DNA of 64,000 bases from Paraburkholderia phenazinium (GTDB taxonomy: Bacteria; Pseudomonadota; Gammaproteobacteria; Burkholderiales; Burkholderiaceae), in assembly GCF_900142845.1 (NCBI RefSeq), contig NZ_FSRU01000001.1, positions 2,604,001-2,668,000 on the forward strand. Direction: 5' to 3'. The notes under the pieces were generated by a model. It was given only the letters and a program-made list of their open reading frames with translations. It was not told the DNA's origin and made no database searches. Position 1 is the first letter of the stretch. Each line of letters begins with the position of its first letter. Of the stretch, positions 43,164 to 51,678 are shown one piece after another. Made by a program: the position numbers and the translations under genes.

Positions 43164-44327
43164 ATGCGCCGCTCATCGTTCCTTGTCCGCATTATTTGCA
43201 TTGGCGTCCTGCTGCATATTTACGTCGGCTTTCGTATCATTCCAGACCTGCCCATCGATACCGCCGCCCGATGGCTGGCAGCGCTCTGGCTCGTGCTGTC
43301 CTGCCTGCTGATTCCGCTCGGCATGCTGGCGCGCACGATCGAGCGCCAGCCGCTCGGCGACCGCCTCGCGTGGATCGGCCTACTGGCGATGGGTTTCTTC
43401 TCGTCCCTGCTGGTGCTCACCTTCGTGCGCGATCTGGCAATGGCATCGCTGCTGACCGTCGATGCGATCTGGCCGCATGCCATCCCGCTGAGCGTCTGGC
43501 GCACGGACTCCGCCGCGGCGGTGCCGCTGCTGGCGTTGCTGTCCACCGCGGTGGGCCTCTTCAACGCGCGGCGCCGGGCACGCGTTGTCACGATCGAGGT
43601 GCCGATCGACGATCTGCCGCCCGCACTCGACGGCTTCACGATCGTCCAGATCAGCGATATTCACGTTGGACCGACCATCAAGCGCCGTTACGTCGACGCG
43701 ATCGTCGATGCCGTCAACCGCCTCAAGCCCGATCTGATTGCCGTGACCGGCGACGTGGTCGACGGCAGCGTGCCGCAACTGAGGGACCACACACGCCCGC
43801 TGTCGCGCCTCAGCGCACGGCACGGTGCGTTTCTGGTCACCGGCAATCACGAGTACTACGCGGGCGCCGATGCCTGGATCGACGAGTTCCGTCGACTCGG
43901 CCTGCATGTGCTGCTTAACGAGCACGTGGTGGTGGAGCACGAAGGCGCACGTGCGGTGATCGCGGGCGTGACCGACTACTCGGCCGCGCACTTCGACCCG
44001 GCCCACCGCAGCGACCCTGCTGCGGCACTTGCGGGCGCCCCGGGAGACATATTGATCAAGGTACTGCTCGCGCATCAGCCGCGTTCGGCCGAAGCCGCGG
44101 CGGAAGCCGGTTTCACCCTGCAGTTGTCAGGGCATACGCACGGCGGCCAGTTCTTCCCGTGGAATTTCTTTGTGCGGTTTCAGCAGCCGTTCACGGCTGG
44201 GCTTGCGCGACTCAACGGACTGTGGGTTTATACGAGCCGCGGAACCGGCTATTGGGGACCGCCCAAGCGGCTTGGCGCACCGTCGGAGATTACCCGGCTG
44301 CGTCTGGTGCCGGGTGAAGTCAGCTGA
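43164..44327 (+). CDS. Membrane-anchored metallophosphoesterase
   Basis: The 387-residue protein has about four N-terminal hydrophobic segments (residues 5-130) followed by a calcineurin-like phosphoesterase domain. Metal ligands are visible: SDIHVG (Asp165, His167), TGDVVDG (Asp197), GNHEYY (Asn228, His229), and GHTHGGQ near 330. The family includes YkuE/YaeI-type enzymes that act on lipid or nucleotide phosphate esters. ATG 43164 gives a normal amphipathic start. Single gene. Confidence 0.9.
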   Translation: MRRSSFLVRIICIGVLLHIYVGFRIIPDLPIDTAARWLAALWLVLSCLLIPLGMLARTIERQPLGDRLAWIGLLAMGFFSSLLVLTFVRDLAMASLLTVDAIWPHAIPLSVWRTDSAAAVPLLALLSTAVGLFNARRRARVVTIEVPIDDLPPALDGFTIVQISDIHVGPTIKRRYVDAIVDAVNRLKPDLIAVTGDVVDGSVPQLRDHTRPLSRLSARHGAFLVTGNHEYYAGADAWIDEFRRLGLHVLLNEHVVVEHEGARAVIAGVTDYSAAHFDPAHRSDPAAALAGAPGDILIKVLLAHQPRSAEAAAEAGFTLQLSGHTHGGQFFPWNFFVRFQQPFTAGLARLNGLWVYTSRGTGYWGPPKRLGAPSEITRLRLVPGEVS

Positions 44328-44420
44328 AACGGGAAGGTCAGCAGCGATGGCGTCGCGCCTCGCGTCGAGCAAACAGGCGCGATGAAAAGCGCCGATAGAA
44401 AGCGAACGAAAGCGGCGGTA

Positions 44421-44454
44421 AAAAAACGCGGAACGCCCTTGCAGGCGTTCCGCG
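44421..44454 (-). terminator. Rho-independent terminator of the two-repeat protein gene
   Basis: On the minus strand an 11-bp stem CGCGGAACGCC/GGCGTTCCGCG with a 6-base loop is followed directly by six T (AAAAAA on the plus strand). It lies 45 bases past the stop of the gene at 44500-45006. It could also stop the convergent metallophosphoesterase transcript. Confidence 0.85.
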
Positions 44455-44499
44455 CACAGACTCACGCGAAGCTAGCTAACTAGCTTGACCGCGGAACGG

Positions 44500-45006
44500 T
44501 TATTGCGCCGCAGGCGCGACAGCGACGCTCACTTGCGGAGCGTAGGCCACCTCGACGTGCATACCCGGTTGCAGGTTGCCGACCTTCACCGGATCACGCC
44601 CCTGGATATGGAATACGGCGCCATTGGGGCCCTTCAATTCGACCACGCCGGACGCGCGATCGAGCGCAACCACTTCTGCGCTGACGTTCTGCGGTGACGA
44701 CTGGACGCCGGCCGCGTTGCGCGTCGGGCTCACGAGCGCGCTACGCACCATACGAACGTGGACCTTGCTGCCCTGGCGAAGCTGGGCAAGGTTGCTGGTG
44801 TCGGTGACGGTAAATGACGCTTCGCCGCCATGGGCGTCGATCACGGTGACAGCGTGCTTTGCCTCGTCGACACCCTTTACGATGCCGTCGGCCTGCAACA
44901 CGCTATTGCCTTCGAACGGTGCGGGAAGCGAATCAGCCGCCGACGAGACAAGCGGTGCTGCTGCGATCAGTGCGCCGGCAACGATGCCGAGAGCTTTCTT
45001 GTTCAT
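44500..45006 (-). CDS. Secreted protein with two tandem beta-rich repeats, unknown function
   Basis: The 168-residue precursor has signal peptide KKALGIVAGALIAAAPLVSSAA. The mature part contains two similar units of about 50 residues. The first holds IVKGVDEAKHAVTVIDAHGG then FTVTDTSNLAQLRQGSKVHVRM; the second holds VVALDRASGVVELKGPNGA then LQPGMHVEVAY. Each has the outline V-x-D-x(5-7)-V-x-[VL] followed by G-x-x-V-x-V. This looks like a duplicated OB- or small-barrel domain. ATG 45006 is used. Periplasmic; function not assigned. Confidence 0.72.
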   Translation of the reverse strand: MNKKALGIVAGALIAAAPLVSSAADSLPAPFEGNSVLQADGIVKGVDEAKHAVTVIDAHGGEASFTVTDTSNLAQLRQGSKVHVRMVRSALVSPTRNAAGVQSSPQNVSAEVVALDRASGVVELKGPNGAVFHIQGRDPVKVGNLQPGMHVEVAYAPQVSVAVAPAAQ

Positions 45007-45718
45007 GCGATCCTCAAACAGGTAATGACGAAAAAAGAATCACGCCGCGGACAAATGCCCCAGGCAGCGCCCCCGGTTGCCGGGAGCGCTCGCGCAGGGT
45101 TATGTGGGAGGGCACCTACGTGCAGTCACCCGTGTGAAATGACGCACGGGCGGCACGGCATGATTCAACGCATCGATCAGTCTGTTTTCCGGGATGAAGC
45201 CTGTCAAGCTTCGGAGTCCGCATTTATTTCAAGATGCGTTTTGAGATGAGACGGGAGATATTCGGGACGGCACCCTGAGCTATCGGAGAACGCTTTGATA
45301 CCGTGCCCCCAGGCCAACGGCCATATAAGACATCCCGCCCTCGCTCACAGCGCCATTCAGCGGTTGACTTCACGTCGTGCCGCTGCCTAAAATCCGTCCA
45401 CACGTTTAACCGGACTCCCCATCTTGGACAGTAGCAGTTATCGATCTCCGTTTTACGCAATCGCCTGATCGGCAAGCTCGCCGCGCCAGTCTCATCCCTG
45501 CCGCCGTCTTGCCATCTGGGCAGACGGTGCGCGCCGTAGTCATCCCCGTGCACCTGTAATGCGTCGCGACAAGGCTTCATGCCTCGCCGTGGCGGCAGCA
45601 TTCGCGTCGCGAGCGAGAGCCCGCGCGCTCGTCACGTGTAACGCCTCGCGTTAGATTAGCGAGGCTGTCACGCGTATGGTTCAAACTATGCGTCTAGCAC
45701 GCCTTGACTACTTATCCC
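45007..45718. other. Gene-poor region
   Basis: A 712-base stretch without a supportable gene between two divergent genes. A minus-strand frame at 45224-45601 is open but matches nothing recognised and has uneven composition. A short hairpin GCCTCGC/GCGAGGC (45643-45665) lies 53 bases before the MgtC-like gene and could be part of its leader. Nothing else seen. Confidence 0.4.
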
Positions 45719-46426
45719 ATGACGCTTGAATTTGTCTTGCGGCTTCTCGCCGCCTTCGCCTGTGGTGTGGCAATCGGCATCGAACGGCAGATGCGGCAGC
45801 GCACCGCCGGTCTGCGCACCATCACCCTCGTCGCAAGCGGCGCGTGCCTGTTCGTCACACTCGGGGTGCTGACCGGCAACGGCTCGGCTGGGGTCACGCA
45901 GATCGCCGCATATGTGGTGTCCGGCGTGGGCTTCCTTGGCGGCGGCGTGATCATGCGCGACAAGGGTTCCATCCAGGGCATCAACACGGCGGCGACCTTG
46001 TGGTGTTCGGCGGCCGTCGGCGTGTTGTGCGGTGCGGGACATTTCGGCCCGGCGCTCGCCGGCACCGGTATCGTGCTGCTGACCAACACCGTGCTGCGCG
46101 AAGTCAGCCGCACCATCAATGCGACGCCGGTTTCGAACGCCGACCTCGTGCGCGAGTACGTGCTGACGGTGGTCTGCCGCGACGAGGACGAGATTCATAT
46201 CCGCGCGGCGCTATCGAACTCGATGTATTCGATGCCGCTGTCGTTTCAAAGTCTGACAAGCGAGGACGTCACGGAGCAGCCCGGCCGTATGCGCGTCACG
46301 GCGACCATCAAACTGCATCCGAAGGATCAGTCCAAGCTCGAATTGATGGCAAGCCGCATCAGCATGGAAACGAGCGTTTCGAGCGTCAGCTGGATCGCCA
46401 AAGAAGCGGAACCGACGCCGGAGTAG
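45719..46426 (+). CDS. MgtC/SapB-family membrane protein
   Basis: The 235-residue protein has four hydrophobic helices with the MgtC hallmark text ACGVAIGIERQMRQRTAGLRTITLVASGACLFV and GFLGGGVIMRDKGSIQGINTAATLWCSAAVGVLCGAGHF. The C-terminal 90 residues form an ACT-like domain (VREYVLTVVCRDEDEIHIRAAL). ATG 45719 (MTLEFVLRLL) is preferred over a TTG five codons earlier; neither has a strong ribosome site. Relatives adjust magnesium starvation, acid and F-ATPase response in intracellular bacteria. Confidence 0.88.
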   Translation: MTLEFVLRLLAAFACGVAIGIERQMRQRTAGLRTITLVASGACLFVTLGVLTGNGSAGVTQIAAYVVSGVGFLGGGVIMRDKGSIQGINTAATLWCSAAVGVLCGAGHFGPALAGTGIVLLTNTVLREVSRTINATPVSNADLVREYVLTVVCRDEDEIHIRAALSNSMYSMPLSFQSLTSEDVTEQPGRMRVTATIKLHPKDQSKLELMASRISMETSVSSVSWIAKEAEPTPE

Positions 46427-46879
46427 CACGGCGGCGCCGGCTGTGGTGGACGGCCGTGCCCGCCACGCACCGGCGCCACGCGCTCAAACGCCCGGCAGCG
46501 GGGCGCTTGCCGCATACCGGCCAGTCCACGCCTTGCGCCCGGCGACGGCTTCATCTATAACAACCGTAGACGAAGCATCGGCTGGCGTCTCGCCTCGGCG
46601 AGGGTGGGGTACGCCGTATGAGTTGACGCTTCGTATGCCTGTGCAGCCCGACACCGAGAACGAAATGAAACGAGCGACTGCGCCTTGTCTGTCCCTGCCT
46701 CCCCGCCATGGCCACTGCCGCCATGCGTCCCGTTCCGCGCTTTCGCCTGCCTCACTGTCTGCTTCGCCGCAAAACATTGAGACAATGTTAATTCTGTATC
46801 CCGAATATGGACTGCACCCCACCCTTCGACTAAGCTCTGTCACCGTGAATTTTTCACGCTCAACCATGGAGTCTTGATT
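46427..46879. other. Intergenic region with AACATTG inverted repeat
   Basis: A 453-base gap before the GlsB-like gene. AACATTG-AGA-CAATGTT (46773-46789) is a perfect 7-bp inverted repeat about 90 bases before the start, suited to a repressor site. No gene recognised; short open frames lack support. Confidence 0.45.
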
Positions 46880-47134
46880 ATGGAACACGGCATCATTGCA
46901 TGGCTCATCATCGGCGCAATCGCTGGCTGGCTGGCGGGTGTGCTCGTCAAGGGCGGCGGTTTCGGGTTGATCGTCGACATCATCGTCGGCATTGTCGGTG
47001 CGTTTATCGGCGGTTGGCTCTCCGGTGTCCTGCACATCTCGCTCGGCGGCGGCTGGATCGGCTCGATCATTACAGCGGTGATCGGCGCAGTGATCCTGTT
47101 GTTTATCGTCCGGCTGTTCAAGCGAGGAGCCTAG
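46880..47134 (+). CDS. GlsB/YeaQ/YmgE-family small membrane protein
   Basis: The 84-residue protein has three hydrophobic glycine-rich helices: IIAWLIIGAIAGWLAGVLVKGGGFGLIVDIIVGIVGAFIGGWL and GGWIGSIITAVIGAVILLFIVRL. This is the transglycosylase-associated (GlsB) family, often induced by general stress. ATG 46880 is behind GGAG at an 8-base spacing; a TTG two codons earlier is open but less likely. Confidence 0.88.
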   Translation: MEHGIIAWLIIGAIAGWLAGVLVKGGGFGLIVDIIVGIVGAFIGGWLSGVLHISLGGGWIGSIITAVIGAVILLFIVRLFKRGA

Positions 47135-47144
47135 CGCTTGCCGC

Positions 47145-47168
47145 GTCAGGCGACTCCGGTCGCCTGAC
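47145..47168. terminator. Stem-loop between convergent genes
   Basis: Perfect 9-bp stem GTCAGGCGA/TCGCCTGAC with a 6-base loop, between the GlsB gene stop and the CoA-transferase gene stop. No T-run on either strand; a bidirectional weak terminator at best. Confidence 0.45.
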
Positions 47169-47210
47169 CCTGGCTGCGCGTCTTCGCCTTACGTTCCGTT
47201 ACACGGACCA

Positions 47211-48743
47211 TCAAGCCAGTGCGGCCGTTTCTTCCCGCATCGAGCCGGTTTCGTTCAGGCGTGTATGCCAGCTGAATGCCCGCTCCAGACGGTGCGGCGT
47301 TTGCCCCCCCTGTTTCAATGCATCCCGGTAGTAGTCGCGCAGCATGTCGCGATAGAGCGGATGCACACACTTCTCAACAATCAGCACGGCGCGTTCACGC
47401 GGCGCAAGCCCGCGCAGATCGGCGAGCCCCTGCTCCGTGACCACCACGTCCACGTCGTGCTCATTGTGATCGCAGTGCGGCACCATCGGCACCACGCTTG
47501 AAATGCGTCCGCCCTTCGCAATCGACTTCGTCGCGAAGATCGCGCACGACGCATTGCGCGCGAAATCGCCGGATCCGCCGATGCCGTTCATCATGTGCGT
47601 CCCACCCACATGAGTGGAATTGACGTTGCCGTAGATATCGAATTCGAGCGCGGTATTCAGCGCAATCAAGCCTAAGCGGCGGATGACTTCGGGGTGGTTG
47701 CTGACCTCTTGCGGGCGCAGCACGAGACGGTCGCGATAGCGATCCAGGTTGCCGAACACCTGCGCGTGCCGTGCGGCCGAGAGCGTAATCGAGGCGCCCG
47801 ATGCAAACGTGACCTTGTCTGCATCCATCAGGTCGAAGGTCGAGTCTTGCAGCACTTCCGAATAGATTTCAAACGCTTCGAAGGGCGACTTGACGAAGCC
47901 GGCCAGCACCGCGTTGGCAATCGTGCCGATGCCGGCCTGCAGCGGCGGCAAGCGCGCCGGCATGCGTCCGCGAGACACTTCGTGCTGCAGAAATTCGATC
48001 AGATGGCCGGCGATCTGCTCGGTCTCTTCATCGGCGGGCAGCACGGTCGACGCGCTGTCCGCCATATTCGTGATGACGATAGCGGCGATTTTCTCAGGCG
48101 GAATCTCGATGACCGGCGCGCCGACCCGATCGCGCGGATGGACGATCGGCAACGGCTCACGGTTCGGCCGGCGGCCGGGAATCCAGATGTCGTGCAGACC
48201 TTCGAGCGCCAGCGGTTGCGCGAGGTTGATCTCGACAATCACCTTGTCGGCCAGGATCGCGAAGCTTGCCGAGTTGCCCACGGAGGTGCTGGGCACAATG
48301 CCGCCGGTTTCCGTAATCGCGACGGCCTCGATGATCGCGACATCCAGTTTGCCGAGCTGGTTAGCGCGCAGCATCTCAACCGTTTCGGACAGGTGCTGGT
48401 CGACAAACATCACTTCGCCGCGATTGATAGCATCACGTAAGGTTTTGTCCACCTGGAAAGGCAAGCGGCGGGCCAGCACGCCCGCTTCGGTCAGCGTCCG
48501 GTCCACGTCGTGGCCGAGCGAGGCGCCCGTCATCAACGTAATGCGCAGCGGTTTGCCTTCCTGACGGGCCCGCTCGGCCAGTGCAACGGGCACGGCCTTC
48601 GCGTCGCCCGCGCGCGTGAAGCCGCTGGCGCCGACGCGCATGCCATCGTGAATCAGCGCTGCCGCAGCAGCGGCCGAGGTGACTTTGCCGCGCACCGCGG
48701 CACAACGAATCCGGTCTTCGTACATGCTACTCAGTCTCTCCAT
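47211..48743 (-). CDS. Acetyl-CoA hydrolase/succinate CoA-transferase family protein
   Basis: The 510-residue class I CoA-transferase (Cat1/ScpC type) moves CoA between succinate, acetate or propionate. Typical text: DGMRVGASGFTRAGDAKAVPVALAER (about 35-60), ATEAV-like IIEAVAITETGGIVPSTSVGNS, and VEINLAQPLALEGLHDIW. The putative catalytic Glu lies in the FDIYGNVNSTHVGGTHMMNGIGGSGDFARNA region typical of the family. ATG 48743 has GGAGG in front; ATG 48725 (MYEDRIRC) is also reasonable. Confidence 0.9.
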   Translation of the reverse strand: MERLSSMYEDRIRCAAVRGKVTSAAAAAALIHDGMRVGASGFTRAGDAKAVPVALAERARQEGKPLRITLMTGASLGHDVDRTLTEAGVLARRLPFQVDKTLRDAINRGEVMFVDQHLSETVEMLRANQLGKLDVAIIEAVAITETGGIVPSTSVGNSASFAILADKVIVEINLAQPLALEGLHDIWIPGRRPNREPLPIVHPRDRVGAPVIEIPPEKIAAIVITNMADSASTVLPADEETEQIAGHLIEFLQHEVSRGRMPARLPPLQAGIGTIANAVLAGFVKSPFEAFEIYSEVLQDSTFDLMDADKVTFASGASITLSAARHAQVFGNLDRYRDRLVLRPQEVSNHPEVIRRLGLIALNTALEFDIYGNVNSTHVGGTHMMNGIGGSGDFARNASCAIFATKSIAKGGRISSVVPMVPHCDHNEHDVDVVVTEQGLADLRGLAPRERAVLIVEKCVHPLYRDMLRDYYRDALKQGGQTPHRLERAFSWHTRLNETGSMREETAALA

Positions 48744-48808
48744 AATCAACCCTCCAGCCTACCGATGCGCACGTCTTCCGCGTGCGTGAATCAGGAGTCA
48801 GGTTGTCG

Positions 48809-48853
48809 TGCCCCGCAGCGGTGTCTCATGACGTAAGACATCGCTGCGGGGCA
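48809..48853. repeat. Long stem-loop
   Basis: Arms 48809-48826 and 48836-48853 can pair over 18 bp with one G-U, around a 9-base loop. It lies between the small secreted protein gene and the start of the CoA-transferase gene. It could be a terminator, an mRNA-processing element or a dispersed palindrome; no T-run follows. Confidence 0.7.
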
Positions 48854-48892
48854 TGCATCGCACTACTGATCAGCAAAAGCTGATGGCTTTTC

Positions 48893-49132
48893 CTAGCTGC
48901 CGAAGAACAGATTGCAGAAACTCACCGGCCCGACACAGTCTTCGGCCTTTTTTGCCGGCGCGGCAAGGCGGCCATGCTGGACGGCGCCGCTCGCGAACGG
49001 CTCGTGGCTTCGCTCCTGGGTTTGCGCAAGCTGCTGCTGTGCGTCGGCGGCGGGGGCGGTGGTTTGTGCCTGGGCCACGGCGGCTACAGCAGACAAGGAA
49101 CAGGCAAGCAGGACTGTTTTCAACGCTTTCAT
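48893..49132 (-). CDS. Tiny secreted protein with Cys-containing C-terminal motif
   Basis: The 79-residue precursor has an evident signal peptide KALKTVLLACSLSAVAAVAQA and a Gln/Ala-rich mature part. It ends EDCVGPVSFCNLFFGS, with two cysteines seven residues apart likely to form a disulfide. ATG 49132 is preceded by GGAG. Start at 49168 is open but less likely. No known domain; the tail looks conserved enough to be functional. Confidence 0.7.
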   Translation of the reverse strand: MKALKTVLLACSLSAVAAVAQAQTTAPAADAQQQLAQTQERSHEPFASGAVQHGRLAAPAKKAEDCVGPVSFCNLFFGS

Positions 49133-49289
49133 TCTATTTTCTCCGGTACTGACGATTACGCCCTGCAAGAAGTCCCCTTGGGAACGGCGAGGGCGTGATC
49201 AAAACTATATGGCCAGCATGTACACGGATAAACGGCCTTGCCTGGAAAGCATCTTTCCATCTGGCAGAAGGATTGAAACCGCGCCTCGC

Positions 49290-51461
49290 TCAACGCGCAT
49301 TAAACGGCGCGTCTTTATCGAGCAAGGCGGTACGAATGAAATGCAGGCAGCCGAGCATGCGCTGCAGGTCATGCCGACGCTCGCGATCCGCATGAACGGT
49401 TTCAAGGACCGCCTGCACGGTCCCGATCGTCTCGCGCATCGACGTCAGCACGCGCTCGAGACGGCGCGGCGTGGGCTGCTCGAACAGCGCCGCGATAGCG
49501 CCGTTCATCTGCTCCAGGCAAGTACTCCAGCGCGGATGCAAGCCCTCCGCGTAGGCTGCGTGAGCCGCTTCGTTGCGCAAGTCGATCACCGCATGTCCTA
49601 CTTCCACGGTCATGAGCATCCAGCGCAAGGCGTCGCGATGCTCGCGCGAGGGCTTCGTCAGCAGGACGCGGAGTTGCGCCATCAGATCGTGAGTACTCGA
49701 TTGAAAATATTGATTCAACCCGCGTAATTCGCCCTTGCAGGCGAGTACCACCTGAGATCGCAGACTGCCTTTGATCTTGCCGATCAGCCATGGCATGTGC
49801 GCGGGGAAAATCACGGCAAACGCCAGCGCAGCAACCAGCATTGCCGCGACGATGGCCATGCCGTTGTTGATCAGAAGATCGGGCTGGTAGATCACCACGT
49901 TATCCGGCCCGGCCAGCAAGCAGAAGAACACCGAAAAGCCCACGCCGTAGCCGGAGATGCCGGGGCGCATCGCGACGAACGCACCGAATGCCAGCACGGG
50001 CGCGAGCGTCGCGCAAAGCAGCGGGAAGCCGTCGATGTTCGGGTACACATAGCAGGTGAACAGGTAGCCCACCATCGTGGCGAAGACAGCACCGACGGCC
50101 ATCTGCAGCGTTAGCTTCGACGCATTGGGCGCGGTCGAGGTCAAGGCACAGGCAAGCGCCGCGCCGATGACGGCAAGGCCGCCGCTTGGCCAGTCGGTTT
50201 CGATCCAGAAACACCCGACAATCGCCATCACCACCACCGTGCGCAGAAAAGTGAGCCCGACCACGACACCGTTCGTTTTGCTGACGTAGCGGACGGTCTG
50301 CCGCTCCTTTTCGGGCTTGCGGTGTTCGAGCGATGCATAGGTCTCCGTATAGCGGATGAGCTCCTCCACGAAGCGATAGAGCAGCTCGGCCGAGGTATCG
50401 AAGTCGGCCAGCAGGTCCGGCGCCGATGCCTCCAGCGGCCGGCGAGTCTGCCGCACGCTGCGCGGCAGCATGGACTGAAAGATCCGCAACTCGACGGCCG
50501 CGCGAACGGCATGCGAAGCGTCGGCGGTCTGCGCGTTCTGGCGAATCAACAGGGCCGATAGCGCTTCGAAATACGGCAGGGTTGCGTCGACAACCGGACT
50601 CGCGCCGCTTGCCCGCAACCGCTTGAGCAGTTGATGCAAGGCATGCAGGCGAGCGCAGGCGTCCATGAACTCGCTGTTCAGGCGCGCCAGACGTCCGCTG
50701 CGGGAGCGCATGCCCGGGTCCTCGAACGCAGCGAAGGTGCGGGTCGCCTCGAAGCCCACAATTTCATCGACGAGGTCGGCAAAACGCCCCTCGAAGACAC
50801 CCCGCTCGACCTTGCCGCTGAGCACCTGCGCAGCGAACGCAGTAAAATCGAGATACCTGTTGCGCAGCGTGCGCTGCAGCGCGAGTGCCGACCTTTGGGG
50901 CATGATCAAGGCGCTGACTGCGCTCGAACACACAATGCCGACCGCGACCTCCGCGGCGCGCGTGAGCGCTGCGAGAAACAGGCTGTTGGGCTCTGTCACC
51001 GCCGGTATGCCGATCAGGGCGGCGGTGTAACCCGCCAGCACGAAGCCGTACCACCGAAAATGCCGATACCGGACCGCCGCCGCAGTGCAGGCACCTACCC
51101 AGCATGTCAGTCCGAGAAGGTAAAGCTCGGGCTGCTGCACGAAGACCGCGCCCAGCACCAGCGCGGCGATCGCCCCCACCGCCGTCCCGATGATCCGATA
51201 AAAGCTTTTGGCAAGCACCATGCCGCTGAACGGCTGCATCAGCACGAACACGGTTGTCATGGCGGTGCGCGGTTGCTGCAGATCCAGCAGCATCGCGATG
51301 CCCAGCGCGAGCAGCGCCGCGGTGACCGTCTTGAACAGATGAAGCCAGACGAGGCCATCGCCCGTCGCCCAGTCACGGACGGCCGCGGCGGTCGCACGCA
51401 GCACCGGGGGCCATCCGCCGCGAGGGTCGGACGTTTGCTGGATCAGATGCTGGCGTTTCAT
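49290..51461 (-). CDS. FUSC-family inner-membrane efflux protein
   Basis: The 723-residue protein of the fusaric-acid resistance/aromatic acid exporter (AaeB-like) family. Two membrane halves: LHLFKTVTAALLALGIAMLLDLQQPRTAMTTVFVLMQPFSGMVLAKSFYRIIGTAVGAI (about 43-100) and, after a cytoplasmic segment, TFLRTVVVMAIVGCFWIETDWPSGGLAVIGAAL (about 410-440). ATG 51461 is chosen over a longer frame. Divergent from a LysR gene, like aaeR/aaeXAB. Likely exports aromatic acids or toxic weak acids, perhaps needing a periplasmic adaptor encoded elsewhere. Confidence 0.87.
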   Translation of the reverse strand: MKRQHLIQQTSDPRGGWPPVLRATAAAVRDWATGDGLVWLHLFKTVTAALLALGIAMLLDLQQPRTAMTTVFVLMQPFSGMVLAKSFYRIIGTAVGAIAALVLGAVFVQQPELYLLGLTCWVGACTAAAVRYRHFRWYGFVLAGYTAALIGIPAVTEPNSLFLAALTRAAEVAVGIVCSSAVSALIMPQRSALALQRTLRNRYLDFTAFAAQVLSGKVERGVFEGRFADLVDEIVGFEATRTFAAFEDPGMRSRSGRLARLNSEFMDACARLHALHQLLKRLRASGASPVVDATLPYFEALSALLIRQNAQTADASHAVRAAVELRIFQSMLPRSVRQTRRPLEASAPDLLADFDTSAELLYRFVEELIRYTETYASLEHRKPEKERQTVRYVSKTNGVVVGLTFLRTVVVMAIVGCFWIETDWPSGGLAVIGAALACALTSTAPNASKLTLQMAVGAVFATMVGYLFTCYVYPNIDGFPLLCATLAPVLAFGAFVAMRPGISGYGVGFSVFFCLLAGPDNVVIYQPDLLINNGMAIVAAMLVAALAFAVIFPAHMPWLIGKIKGSLRSQVVLACKGELRGLNQYFQSSTHDLMAQLRVLLTKPSREHRDALRWMLMTVEVGHAVIDLRNEAAHAAYAEGLHPRWSTCLEQMNGAIAALFEQPTPRRLERVLTSMRETIGTVQAVLETVHADRERRHDLQRMLGCLHFIRTALLDKDAPFNAR

Positions 51462-51678
51462 GAAAGCAAAACCGCGCCCCGGACTGTCATGCGGACTGGA
51501 GAGAGCGCCGGGCGCGGCAATGCGCGCTCCGGCTGGCAAGGGCCCGATTGTAGGAGCCCAGGAGACGCGCATTAATGGCACGAGTCGGGAACGTCCATTC
51601 CAGATCGAACAACAATCGCGTTGCGCGACAGGAGGACAATATCGGCTCTCTCTCAAAAATGTCGAACCAGAAGGACTG

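Noticed and set aside
42617..43201. Lys/Arg-rich minus-strand frame over the T-tract repeat
   Set aside because: The open frame is a consequence of the T-tract repeats; no start signal or homologue recognised. Kept as a finding about the repeat only.
45224..45601. 125-codon minus-strand frame upstream of the MgtC-like gene
   Set aside because: Mixed composition, no start signal and no family; might be a decayed fragment but cannot be supported.
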